A DNA stretch of 64,000 nt, taken from positions 66,914-130,913 of the forward strand of contig NZ_JAHVDK010000024.1 of NCBI RefSeq assembly GCF_051487185.1. Reading direction: 5' to 3'. The stretch is from Inquilinus limosus_F. Its GTDB lineage: Bacteria; Pseudomonadota; Alphaproteobacteria; DSM-16000; Inquilinaceae. The notes beneath the pieces were generated by a model. It saw only the letters and a program-made list of their open reading frames with translations. It was not told where the DNA came from and did not search any database. Position 1 is the stretch's first letter, and each line of letters starts with the position of its first letter. The position numbers and the translations under genes were made by a program. Below, piece by piece: positions 1 to 8,661 of the stretch.

Positions 1-39
1 GCCGCGAGCGTGAGCGCCGCGCCCTTCGTCTCGCACTGA
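1..39 (+). CDS. 3' end of an unidentified gene (partial)
   Basis: The first 13 codons of the window read open in frame 1, ending ...APFVSH and a TGA at 37-39. A perfect 12-bp stem hairpin follows 20 bases later, as expected after a gene end. The fragment is too short to identify, and the frame could be open by chance. Confidence 0.35.
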   Translation, partial: AASVSAAPFVSH

Positions 40-59
40 CGCGGAGCGTCCCCTTCGCA

Positions 60-87
60 GGTTGGGCTCGCGGAAGCGAGCCCAACC
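60..87 (+). terminator. strong hairpin, probable terminator
   Basis: A perfect 12-bp stem (GGTTGGGCTCGC / GCGAGCCCAACC) closes on a GGAA tetraloop. No T tract follows, so it is either a terminator with a weak tail or an mRNA 3'-end stabiliser for the gene ending at 39. From 88 to 453 I see no convincing gene; the reading frames there are GC-driven shadows. Confidence 0.55.
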
Positions 88-453
88 CACCACAATGAGC
101 GGTCTCCAACCCTAAAGATCTGGGCATTCGATATCCTGCGACCGTCGACCGGCTGATCGCGCCGTCGCGCCGATATCGTTGAAAGCCATCGAAGCCGATT
201 GACTCGGCCAGCCACCGGTCCATGATTTTTCCATCCACTGCAGAACCGCTTCGGCCCGTGCCGGGGGGCGGGTGCCGGTGGGACATCGCGGCCAGGCCCA
301 CCACGAGTCGGGATCGGGGGCCCGTCTTCGACGATCTGGCCAGGACGATGACCTCGCGACGCGGGCGAACCGTCGCCGCCGCGGGGGATGTGCCCCGCCG
401 CATCCCCCAAGGGATGACACCTCCACGCCGCGAGGCACTTCAGGAGGATCGAT

Positions 454-882
454 ATGGCATATCTCGATGTGAGCCCGATGATTGTCGCCTTGCGCGCCTC
501 TCCGGCCGAATTCGACATCAGCCGCGGGCTGCTGCGCCACAAGCCGAGCGGCCATCGGGTGGTGTTCGATCCGCTGGGTGGCAGCGCCCGGATCGAAGCG
601 CGCTGCGACTGCGCCCTCCTCCGCGTTTCGCATCAGCAGAGCCGCGAGCTGACGGACGCGTTCCACGACTGGGAGGAGAGCTACTGGCGGGTGGTGCGGA
701 TCAACCGCGAATTCGCCTCGCATTTCGACCGCCGCTTCTGGCCGAGGCTGGCGACCCATCTCGAGCGCATCTTCCAGTCCGGTCTGGCGGCGCTGGAGCG
801 GCTCGTCCCGGCGCGGCGTTCGAGGTCCGGCGAGAGCACCGCCGATCGCGGCCCCGCCGCGCCGCCGATGCCGGCGGAGTGA
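454..882 (+). CDS. conserved hypothetical protein, 142 aa
   Basis: The ATG is preceded by a near-perfect Shine-Dalgarno (AGGAGG, six bases upstream), which fixes the start. The protein is soluble, with no signal peptide or membrane segment. The first 125 residues are rich in Arg, Glu and aromatics (FHDWEESYW, FDRRFWPRL) and look helical; the last ~25 are a low-complexity Arg/Pro/Ala tail. I do not recognise the family. It is followed 243 bp later by a nucleotide cyclase on the same strand, with no shared-operon evidence. Confidence 0.75.
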   Translation: MAYLDVSPMIVALRASPAEFDISRGLLRHKPSGHRVVFDPLGGSARIEARCDCALLRVSHQQSRELTDAFHDWEESYWRVVRINREFASHFDRRFWPRLATHLERIFQSGLAALERLVPARRSRSGESTADRGPAAPPMPAE

Positions 883-1125
883 CCGGAGCGGGCGGATCGC
901 AGGAACCGGAGTGAGGACGGATCCGTTCGGCGGCGAGGCGCTCAGCCGCCTCGCCGGCCGACGGATCCTGACCGGACGAGCCGGCCTCACATCCGCAGAT
1001 CACGCATTTTTCACGCTCAGCGTCCGGTCCGTGCACGAAGTCTGGCGCTTCTCCGGAGAGACTCCCTTCATCGCCCCGAACCCACGGGGCCGAGAAAGCC
1101 GCACACGAAGGCAGGGAGGCCTCTC

Positions 1126-1743
1126 ATGCGCAACACCGGAATCACCGACAGCCCGATCGCCCTACCCGCTGGCCGGGTGTTCGGATCCTATGCCGACGCG
1201 ATCCCTCCACCTCGAATCGAGCGGCGGCAGCTTTGCATCCTGATCGCGGATGTCGCGGGATTCAGCCGCCAGGTCGAGTTCGATGCCCTCGCCACCGTCC
1301 TCCGTCTGCACGAGCTCCGAAGGCGTCTGATCCTGCCGACGATGCACGCACATCGCGGATGGATCGCCAGTTCCGCGGGCGACGCGACGCTGATGGCGTT
1401 CCTCCGCTCCATGGACGCGGTGAACTGCGCCGTCGAGCTGCAACGCGCACTGAACTCGACGCGAACCGGGGCGGCGGTCGACGGTGATCTTCGGCTGCAC
1501 ATGGGCATCAGCGCCGGCGAGAGCATTGCCGTCGACGGCGAGCTGTACGGCCATCCGCTGAACGTCGCCGCCCGCCTTCAGGCCCTCGCCGAGCCGGGCG
1601 ACATCTACCTGTCCGACGACGTCGTCGCCGAGGTCGGCGATGCCGCAGAGGTGCGCTTCGAGGCGCTCGGCAGGTGCGAACTCAGGAACATCACGCAGCC
1701 GGTCCACGTCTACCGGATCGCCCGCGGCTCGCTGGAAGGCTGA
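1126..1743 (+). CDS. class III adenylate/guanylate cyclase domain protein, 205 aa
   Basis: A single cyclase homology domain fills residues ~30-200. The two metal-binding aspartates are in place (IADVAGFSR near residue 42; SSAGDATLMAF near 85). The transition-state Asn/Arg pair is in the NVAARLQ helix near 145, so it is probably catalytically competent, making cAMP or cGMP from the nucleoside triphosphate. There is no transmembrane, HAMP or other sensor region, only a ~28-residue N-terminal extension. The start is supported by GGAGG six bases upstream. The substrate (ATP or GTP) cannot be settled by eye. Confidence 0.88.
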   Translation: MRNTGITDSPIALPAGRVFGSYADAIPPPRIERRQLCILIADVAGFSRQVEFDALATVLRLHELRRRLILPTMHAHRGWIASSAGDATLMAFLRSMDAVNCAVELQRALNSTRTGAAVDGDLRLHMGISAGESIAVDGELYGHPLNVAARLQALAEPGDIYLSDDVVAEVGDAAEVRFEALGRCELRNITQPVHVYRIARGSLEG

Positions 1744-1891
1744 CGGCGCGGCGATCGCGCATCCGCCACGCCTGCGTTCGGCTTCGCCTGCCTCTTCCGG
1801 ATAGGGCCGCACGCCCCCTATGGCCGGCTTTTCATTCTCGGCCGATCGCAGCAGGGTCATTCGACTGAGAGATCGTTCAAAGGTGGGACCC

Positions 1892-2236
1892 ATGCCACGC
1901 TTCGATCCGATTGCCACGCCCCACGACTTCTCCATAACCAATCTGGGCAATCAGGAGCAGCTTCAGGCCGTCGGCGAGGCCATTTTCAAAGCAGCCACGG
2001 ACCCGGTCGCCCTCGACTATTTCATCCGGAACGCAAAATCCCTCCTGCAACAGCCGACGCTTGCCAAGGGTCTTGACCCTGCCGCCCTCACCGGCAAGAG
2101 CCTCAATGTCGTCGTCGATACCGACGAAGTCATCAATGTTGTCATACCTCAAGTTCAAACTTCTTTTAAGGATAAGCAAGAGCGAGACGAATATATGAAG
2201 AGAATTGGATTCATCTTCCTTTGCGGATGCAGGTGA
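1892..2236 (+). CDS. putative NHLP-type RiPP precursor, 114 aa
   Basis: ATG with Shine-Dalgarno AAAGGTGGG four bases upstream. Residues ~25-86 follow the nitrile-hydratase-like leader pattern: a helix around IFKAATDPVALDYF, a Leu-rich middle, then LNVVVDTDEVINVVIP, close to the VVEDT...VVLP end that closes NHLP leaders. A 28-residue C-terminal segment follows, rich in Lys/Asp/Glu and ending FIFLCGCR, a plausible core with two cysteines. The last 120 bases are markedly AT-richer than the neighbours, suggesting transfer. No modification enzyme or exporter is adjacent; a SARP-type regulator converges 14 bp downstream. Leader resemblance is by eye only; it could be an unrelated small acidic protein. 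Confidence 0.5.
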   Translation: MPRFDPIATPHDFSITNLGNQEQLQAVGEAIFKAATDPVALDYFIRNAKSLLQQPTLAKGLDPAALTGKSLNVVVDTDEVINVVIPQVQTSFKDKQERDEYMKRIGFIFLCGCR

Positions 2237-2250
2237 GAAGGTCGGCCCAT

Positions 2251-4203
2251 TCAGGGTGAGGTTATCTGGGCGACGGCGTCGAGGAACTGCCGCCGTCTGC
2301 CCTCGTCGGGGATCAGCACCACTTCGCCGAGCCATTGCAGGGCGCGTTCACGTGTGAACGGCCCTTCCCCGTGCCAGTTGCGCCCGAGGCGCAGGAAGAA
2401 TTCCTCGCCGGCCGCCCTGGCTTCGGCGGCCCGGCCCGTCGACGCCAGAGCCACGGCGCGCCAGGCGACGAGCTCGGGGACCGTCTCCGGACCGAGCGGA
2501 GCGAGCGCCAGAGCGCGCTCATGGGCCCCGGCATGCATGCAGGCCACGGCCAGGTACCAGTAGAAATAGGCCGGCGGAGCAGGATGGATCGCCAGGGCCC
2601 GCTCGCCGCACCGGATCGCCTCGTCGATCGAGCCGAGGTGCGCGAGCCCCTCGGCACAGGCGATCAGCGTCATCGGATCCTCCGGATTGAGGGCGCGCCC
2701 CTGCTCGAAATGCCGGCGCGCCTGCTCCGGCATGCGCTGGCGCAGATAGGCCCAGGCGGCGATCATGTGGCCATAGCTGTCCCAAGGGTCGATCGCGAGA
2801 GCGTCCCGCGCGAGCTGGGTCGCGTGCGCGAGGCTCTCGGCGCTGCTTTTCATCCCGGGCACCAGCTGCTGCCGCGAGAGCTCGATCGAGGCGAGGCCAG
2901 AGAGCGGCCGGGCGAAGCCGGGATCCGCCGCCGCCGCGCGCGTCAGCAGCGGCACGGCGGCGTCGAACGCCTCGCTGCTGAAGGTCTCCGCCATCCGGTC
3001 GCCGGCCAGCCATAGATCGTAGGCGTCGGCAGCCTCGCCGAGCCGAGGCCTGCGTTCTGTCCGGATGACATGGTCGATCCGGAGCACGAAGCCGCTCAGA
3101 AGCGGCAGCACCGACGCCAGATCCAGGACCGACGGAAAGGTGAATACTTCGGCCAGATGCTGCAGATTCGTCGCCGTGTCGCCCAGGCGCATGCCGTAGC
3201 GGCAGATGTGACCGTCGTGCCGCAGGCCGGTGCGCAGCAGATACTGGCCGGCCTCGAACGCCTGCTCGGGCGACGCGACCAGGCGGGTGGAGAAGGTTCG
3301 GTACCGGGACAGCGCGATGACGAGCTCGTCTTCGAGGAGCAGCGAGAGATCCCGCACCAGCTCGGGCGGCCCGATCGGAGGCTGGGCGAAGACCGCCACG
3401 ACGGGCGTCCGGTGCGGAATCGTCCGCCGGACCGGTGCTGCACCCTGGCGAGTCCCCTCCTCCAGCCGGCGGCGAAGGGCGTCGACATGGGATCGAAGCT
3501 CGGCCGAGGGCTCGACATCGAGCAGGCGGGCCAGGGCCTTGCGGCACTGCTCGAACTGCCGCAACGCCGCCCCTATGGCGCCCTTGCGGGCATGCAGATC
3601 GATCAGCACGCGGTGACCGCCCTCATGGGCCGGATCGATGCGCAGGAGCGCTTCGGCCAAGGCTTCGAGATCCGATTCCCGCCCCGCTGTCTCCGCCTCG
3701 GCGATGGCCTTCTCCAGCGCGCGCACGATGGCGGACCGGCGCGATTCGCGCTCCGCCGCCAGCCATTCGTCGAAGGCCGGATCAGGCGCAACAACATCGC
3801 CCAGGAACTCGCCTAGCCAGCCGGCGCTCGCCCGCAGGACCGCGTCCGTGGTGCCGATCGCCAAGAGCCTGTCGATCTCCAGGGCATCGACGGCGACGGC
3901 CCGCGTATCGAGGCGGACGCCGAGACGATCGGTGGCCAGCACGTCGCTGACAGACTTGCCGAAGGTCCGCCGGAGCTCGAGCAGCGCATGGCGCAGCGAC
4001 GTCTGTGCCTGCAGCTGATCCCGATCGCCCCAGAGCAGACCGACAAGCCGTTCACGGCGCGCCTGGCCGTTCGGTTGCAGGGCGACAAAAGCCAGGAGAC
4101 AGAAGGCCTTTCGCAGACGCGGCGTGCAGTCGCTTCCGTCGGGGCCGATCAATCGCGGATCCCCGAACAGCCTCAGCGCAAATCCGCTCGCAGGCGCCTC
4201 CAT
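2251..4203 (-). CDS. SARP-like BTAD/TPR transcriptional regulator, 650 aa
   Basis: The N-terminal ~95 residues form an OmpR/SARP-type winged helix (LRLFGDPRLIGPDG start; LLWGDRD; SLRHALLELRRTFG). A bacterial transcriptional activation domain (BTAD) follows to about residue 255 (EALLRIDPAHEGGHRVLIDLHARKG). The second half carries a receptor-like middle and TPR-like helices (ALAIDPWDSYGHMIAAWAYL, GRALNPEDPMTLIACAEGL). This layout is found in rhizobial and actinobacterial SARP-family regulators. ATG 4203 is preferred over an upstream in-frame ATG because the OmpR-like fold begins there. Its closest neighbour is the convergent RiPP-like gene; whether it regulates it is unknown. Confidence 0.85.
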   Translation of the reverse strand: MEAPASGFALRLFGDPRLIGPDGSDCTPRLRKAFCLLAFVALQPNGQARRERLVGLLWGDRDQLQAQTSLRHALLELRRTFGKSVSDVLATDRLGVRLDTRAVAVDALEIDRLLAIGTTDAVLRASAGWLGEFLGDVVAPDPAFDEWLAAERESRRSAIVRALEKAIAEAETAGRESDLEALAEALLRIDPAHEGGHRVLIDLHARKGAIGAALRQFEQCRKALARLLDVEPSAELRSHVDALRRRLEEGTRQGAAPVRRTIPHRTPVVAVFAQPPIGPPELVRDLSLLLEDELVIALSRYRTFSTRLVASPEQAFEAGQYLLRTGLRHDGHICRYGMRLGDTATNLQHLAEVFTFPSVLDLASVLPLLSGFVLRIDHVIRTERRPRLGEAADAYDLWLAGDRMAETFSSEAFDAAVPLLTRAAAADPGFARPLSGLASIELSRQQLVPGMKSSAESLAHATQLARDALAIDPWDSYGHMIAAWAYLRQRMPEQARRHFEQGRALNPEDPMTLIACAEGLAHLGSIDEAIRCGERALAIHPAPPAYFYWYLAVACMHAGAHERALALAPLGPETVPELVAWRAVALASTGRAAEARAAGEEFFLRLGRNWHGEGPFTRERALQWLGEVVLIPDEGRRRQFLDAVAQITSP

Positions 4204-4477
4204 GATCGTCGCCCTGCTGATTCCGAGAAAAACAACCCCACCGACAGCGAAGCCGCCCAAGCCATTTTCAAAAGATCTCAGGCAAGGGCATCGATTTTCA
4301 GGCGCCAGGAATTTTGACGTACGCTCCGAATTACATCTTAATGACCAGACGGAACTCTTCCGTTCCCGACACTTTCGAGAAAATATCTATCATAAAATTG
4401 TGGATAAATTAAGCCGATGCAGACGCATATTTGGACTTATTTCCGGACTGCGGATGAGACTTGCGTCGTGTCCGGGG
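4204..4477. promoter_or_regulatory. AT-rich upstream region of the BTAD regulator
   Basis: The ~270 bp between putA and the regulator is clearly AT-richer than its surroundings (notably 4376-4412) and holds no gene. It contains a GGAAC-N6-GTTCC inverted repeat at 4351-4366. It probably contains the regulator's promoter on the minus strand; no hexamers can be assigned with confidence. Confidence 0.4.
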
Positions 4478-4506
4478 CTTCGCCGAGGAGAGCCTCCTCG
4501 GCGAAG
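4478..4506 (-). terminator. hairpin downstream of putA
   Basis: A perfect 13-bp stem (CTTCGCCGAGGAG / CTCCTCGGCGAAG) with a 3-base loop lies 20 bases past the putA stop. There is no clear T run on the minus strand, so termination is inferred from stem strength and position. Confidence 0.55.
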
Positions 4507-4526
4507 ACGTATTCCGGTCGTCGGGG

Positions 4527-7500
4527 TTACCCGATCGTCATCAGACTGGCATTGCCGCCGGCGGCAGCGGTGTTGTTGCTGATCGACCGCTCACGCAGCA
4601 GCCATTCGAGCGCATAGAAGGCCCGGCCTTCGGCCAGATCGGCACGGGTTGCCCCCTGCACCGGCACCAGCGGGCCCGGCCGAGCCGCGATCGCCTGGTT
4701 CACCGCGTGCAGCGCGTCGCCATCGCCCTCGAACAGAACCGCATCGGCGTCCGCCGAGGACCAGTCGTCGACGCGGGCCAGGACCGGCTTCAGCGTCTGC
4801 GGCAGGGTACCAACCAAGGCATCGGCGACCTCGGCCGGGGCCGCCAGCACCGCCCGGTTGCCGGTCGCCAGCGCCGCGCCGATCTGCAGCGCCGCGCCCG
4901 TCACGCTCTGCGCCAGGCACAGCACCGTGCCGCGCGGCTCCAGGATGTAGCTGTTCTTCTCGCCGACCGGCCCGGGCAGCTCGAGGGTGACGCCGAGCGG
5001 GCTGCGCTCCTCATGGGCGGCGACGCGCCCGGCCTCGGCCTCGCGGCCATTCTTGCGCAGGACCGCGGCCCATTCCCGCAGCGCCTGGAAGCGCTTGTCG
5101 CCCGCCGCGGCGCGGGCCGGATCGGCCGGCACCGGCCCGGCTTCCGGCCGGACCGACAGGAGCCGATACAGGTACAGCGGGCCGCCGGCCTTGGGTCCGG
5201 TGCCGGACAGGCCGTGGCCGCCGAAGGGCTGCACCCCGACCACCGCGCCGATCAGGTTGCGGTTGACATAGACGTTGCCGGCCGAGATGCGGTGCGAGAC
5301 ATGGGCGATGGTCTCGTCGATCCGGGTGTGCACGCCGAAGGTCAGGCCGTAGCCGGAGGCGTTGACCGCGCCGATCAGGCGGTCGAGCTGGCTGCGGCGG
5401 TAGCACAGCACATGCAGCACCGGCCCGAACACCTCGCGCTTCAGCTCGGCGATGTCATCGATCTCGATCAGCGTCGGCGGCACGAAGGTGCCGTGCCGCG
5501 CCGCCTCCGGCGGCGGCAGGGCGTGGATCTTCCGGCCCTTCGCCTGCATCGCCTCGATGTGTTTGGTGATGCCCGCCCGCGCCTCCTCCGTGATTACCGG
5601 GCCGACATCGGCGGACAGCCGGTCGGGATTGCCGACCGACAGCTCCGCCATCGCACCCTTCAGCATGATCAGCACCCGGTCGGCAACCTCCTCCTGCAGG
5701 CACAGGACGCGCAGCGCCGAGCAGCGCTGGCCGGCGCTGTCGAAGGCCGAGGTCAGCACGTCGCCCACGACCTGCTCCGGCAGCGCCGAGCTGTCGACGA
5801 TCAGCGCGTTCTGGCCGCCGGTCTCTGCGATCAGCGGGATCGGCCGGCCCTCCGGGTCGAGGCGGTCGGCCAGCACCGACTGGATAATCTTGGCGACCTC
5901 GGTCGAGCCGGTGAACATCACGCCGCGGGTGCGGGAATCGGCCACCAGCCGCGCCCCGACCTCGCCGGCGCCGGGCACCAGTTGCACCGCCCCGGCCGGC
6001 ACCCCCGCCTCGCGCAGGATGCGGACCGCCGCGGCCGCGATCAGCGGCGTCTCCTCCGCCGGCTTGGCCAGAACGGCGTTGCCGGCGGCCAGCGCCGCCG
6101 CGACCTGGCCGGTGAAGATCGCCAGCGGGAAGTTCCAGGGGCTGATGCAGACCACGGGGCCGAGCGGCCGGTGGGTGTCGTTGGAGAACTGGTCCCGCAC
6201 TTGGGCCGCGTAATAGCGCAGGAAGTCGACCGCCTCGCGCACCTCGCCGATCGCGTTCGACAGGGTCTTGCCGGCCTCGCGCACGATGGTGCCGAGCAGG
6301 GCCGGCATCCGCGCCTCCATCAGGTCGGCGGCGCGCAACAGGCAGGCGGCGCGGTCGGCCGGCGGCGTCGCCTGCCAGATCGGCGCCGCCGCCGCGGCCA
6401 GGGCCATGGCCTCGTCGACCTGATCCGGCGAGGCCTCGACCACCTGCCCCACCACGTCGCGCCGGTCCGCCGGGTTGCGGACCTCACGTGCCCGCCCCAA
6501 CTCCATGGGCCCATCGCGGTCGCCGTCGCCCAGCATCGGAACGGCGCGGACCACGGCATCGGCCCCGGCCAGGAGGGCGGCGGAGAGCGAGGCCAGGCGT
6601 TGCTCATTGGTCAGGTCGAGGCCGGCCGAGTTCTCGCGGATCTCGCCGAACAAAGCGCGCGGATGGGCGATCTTCGGATGCGGGGCGCCGAGCGGCTGGA
6701 TCTTGCGCGCGGCCTCGACCGGGTCCGCGATCAACTCGTCGACCGAGACGTCGGAATCGCCGATCCGGTTGACGAAGGAGGTGTTGGCGCCGTTCTCCAG
6801 CAGGCGCCGCACGAGATAGGCCAGCAGCGTCTCATGGGTGCCGACCGGGGCGTAGATCCGGCACGGCCGGTCCAGCTTGTCGCGGCCGACCACCTCCTCA
6901 TACAGCCCCTCGCCCATGCCGTGCAGGCACTGGAACTCGTATTGGCCGCGATAGTAGTTCTCGCCGGCCATCTTGTAGATGGTGGCCAGCGTCTGGGCGT
7001 TGTGGGTGGCGAATTGCGGGAACACCGCGTCCGGCGCCGCCAGCAGCTTGCGGGCGCAGGCCAGGTAGGAGACGTCGGTGTAGATCTTGCGGGTGTAGAC
7101 CGGGAAGCCCTCCAGCCCCTCGACCTGGGCGCGCTTGATCTCGCTGTCCCAATAGGCGCCCTTGACCAGCCGCACCATCAGCCGGTGGCCGCTGCGCCGG
7201 GCCAGGTCGATGATCCAGTCGATCACGAAGGGGCAGCGCTTCTGATAGGCCTGGACGACGAAGCCGATGCCGTTCCAGCCGGCCAGGGCCGGGTCGAAGC
7301 ACAGCGCCTCCAGCAGGTCGAGCGACAGCTCGAGCCGGTCGGCCTCCTCGGCGTCGATGTTGAGGCCGATGTCGTAGCTGCGGGCCAGCACCGCCAGCGC
7401 GGTCAGCCGCGGCAGCAGTTCGCCCTTCACCCGCTCGGCCTGGGCGCGGGAGTAGCGCGGATGCAGCGCTGACAGCTTGACCGAGATGCCCGGCCCCTCA

Positions 7501-8444
7501 TAGATGCCGCGCCGCTCCCCCGCCTTGCCGATGGCGTGGATCGCCTGCTCGTAGTCGCGGTAATAGCGGTCGGCGTCGGCCGCGGTGGTCGCCGCCTCGC
7601 CCAGCATGTCGTAGGAGTAGCGGAAGCCCTTGGCCTCCATCTTCCGGCCGTTGGCCAGGGCCTCGGAGATGGTCTGGCCGGAGACGAACTGCTCGCCCAT
7701 CATCCGCATGGCGATGTCGACACCCTTACGGATCAGGGGCTCGCCGCCCTTGCCGATCAGCCGGGTCAGGGCGGCGGACAGGCCGGCCTCGCTGCTGGTG
7801 GTCACCAGCCTGCCGGTCACCACCAGGCCCCAGGCGGCGGCGTTGACGAACAGCGACGGACTCTGCCCGACATGGGACTGCCAGTCGCCCGAGGCGATCT
7901 TGTCGCGGATCAGCGCGTCGCGGGTGGCGCGGTCGGGGATGCGCAGCAGCGCCTCGGCCAGGCACATCAGGGCCACGCCCTCATGGCTCGACAGCGAGAA
8001 CTCCTGGATCAGCCCCTCGACCCCGCGGCCGACGCCCTTGGCGCGCAGCGCCTCGACCAGCCGGCGGGCGATGAGGCGGGCACCGTCGGTCACCGGCTTC
8101 GGCAGGGCGGCGCCGGCCAGGATATAGGGCAGGCACTCCTCCTCCGGCCGGCGATAGGCGGCGGTGATCTTGGCGCGCAGCACGGTCTGCGGCTGCACCG
8201 ATTGCGCGAATTCCAGGAAGGGCTGCGGCCCGGCCTCCTCGGCCGCCGACGCGCCGTCGGCAACCTCGACGCCATCGGCCTCGTCGACCCCGCCGAAGGT
8301 CTCGCCACGCTCGACCCGGTCGAGCATCGCCAGCATGGCCTGCTTGACCAGCCAGTGCGGGGTGCGGCCCTGCTTCTCCGCCGCCGCCCTCAGCCGCGCC
8401 CGCAACTCGTCATCGATCTTCACGCCGAACGTCGTGCTGCCCAT
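4527..8444 (-). CDS. putA: bifunctional proline dehydrogenase / P5C dehydrogenase PutA, 1305 aa
   Basis: Oxidises proline to glutamate in two steps: FAD-linked proline dehydrogenase, then NAD-linked L-glutamate-5-semialdehyde dehydrogenase, at the inner membrane face. Residues ~1-45 are a ribbon-helix-helix DNA-binding domain (TTFGVKIDDELRARL), so it may also repress its own gene. The PRODH barrel carries LVKGAYWDSEIKRAQ near residue 426. The aldehyde dehydrogenase part has its Glu in AETGGQNAL (~874) and nucleophilic Cys in AGQRCSALR (~907). The C-terminal region is also present, so this is a long-type PutA. ATG 8444 starts exactly at the RHH domain; an upstream in-frame extension to 8528 has no support. 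Confidence 0.97.
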   Translation of the reverse strand: MGSTTFGVKIDDELRARLRAAAEKQGRTPHWLVKQAMLAMLDRVERGETFGGVDEADGVEVADGASAAEEAGPQPFLEFAQSVQPQTVLRAKITAAYRRPEEECLPYILAGAALPKPVTDGARLIARRLVEALRAKGVGRGVEGLIQEFSLSSHEGVALMCLAEALLRIPDRATRDALIRDKIASGDWQSHVGQSPSLFVNAAAWGLVVTGRLVTTSSEAGLSAALTRLIGKGGEPLIRKGVDIAMRMMGEQFVSGQTISEALANGRKMEAKGFRYSYDMLGEAATTAADADRYYRDYEQAIHAIGKAGERRGIYEGPGISVKLSALHPRYSRAQAERVKGELLPRLTALAVLARSYDIGLNIDAEEADRLELSLDLLEALCFDPALAGWNGIGFVVQAYQKRCPFVIDWIIDLARRSGHRLMVRLVKGAYWDSEIKRAQVEGLEGFPVYTRKIYTDVSYLACARKLLAAPDAVFPQFATHNAQTLATIYKMAGENYYRGQYEFQCLHGMGEGLYEEVVGRDKLDRPCRIYAPVGTHETLLAYLVRRLLENGANTSFVNRIGDSDVSVDELIADPVEAARKIQPLGAPHPKIAHPRALFGEIRENSAGLDLTNEQRLASLSAALLAGADAVVRAVPMLGDGDRDGPMELGRAREVRNPADRRDVVGQVVEASPDQVDEAMALAAAAAPIWQATPPADRAACLLRAADLMEARMPALLGTIVREAGKTLSNAIGEVREAVDFLRYYAAQVRDQFSNDTHRPLGPVVCISPWNFPLAIFTGQVAAALAAGNAVLAKPAEETPLIAAAAVRILREAGVPAGAVQLVPGAGEVGARLVADSRTRGVMFTGSTEVAKIIQSVLADRLDPEGRPIPLIAETGGQNALIVDSSALPEQVVGDVLTSAFDSAGQRCSALRVLCLQEEVADRVLIMLKGAMAELSVGNPDRLSADVGPVITEEARAGITKHIEAMQAKGRKIHALPPPEAARHGTFVPPTLIEIDDIAELKREVFGPVLHVLCYRRSQLDRLIGAVNASGYGLTFGVHTRIDETIAHVSHRISAGNVYVNRNLIGAVVGVQPFGGHGLSGTGPKAGGPLYLYRLLSVRPEAGPVPADPARAAAGDKRFQALREWAAVLRKNGREAEAGRVAAHEERSPLGVTLELPGPVGEKNSYILEPRGTVLCLAQSVTGAALQIGAALATGNRAVLAAPAEVADALVGTLPQTLKPVLARVDDWSSADADAVLFEGDGDALHAVNQAIAARPGPLVPVQGATRADLAEGRAFYALEWLLRERSISNNTAAAGGNASLMTIG

Positions 8445-8567
8445 GGCTCTGCCCCGTCCCGAGACTGTGGATGGAGTAGTATCACCGCGACGGCAGGAGG
8501 TGCAACCGAAGCGGGAGACAGGTTGCACCTCTCGATCCAGTCAAGTCGCACGACATGGGTGGGCGAT

Positions 8568-8609
8568 CGTCATCCGAGCGACAGCAGACGTCATCCGCGC
8601 GACAGCAGA
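8568..8609. repeat. tandem 21-bp repeat, two copies
   Basis: Two adjacent 21-base units, each CGTCATCC then G(A/C)GCGACAGCAGA, differing at one base, are followed by a partial third start (ATCGTCATCG). They lie between the divergent putA and acetyltransferase genes and could be a protein-binding site, for example for the PutA RHH domain. That role is inferred from position only. Confidence 0.6.
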
Positions 8610-8661
8610 ATCGTCATCGAATTTGTCTAGACCTCCATACGGTGCTTCCGTGGAGGGTCTG

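Noticed and set aside
112..990. A 292-codon minus-strand frame over the first gene
   Set aside because: It opposes the gene with an AGGAGG ribosome site and is composed of Arg/Pro/Ala-rich sequence.
4461..7472. A 1003-codon plus-strand open frame
   Set aside because: It is antisense to putA and built of Arg/Gln/Ala-rich low-complexity sequence, typical of GC-rich shadow frames.
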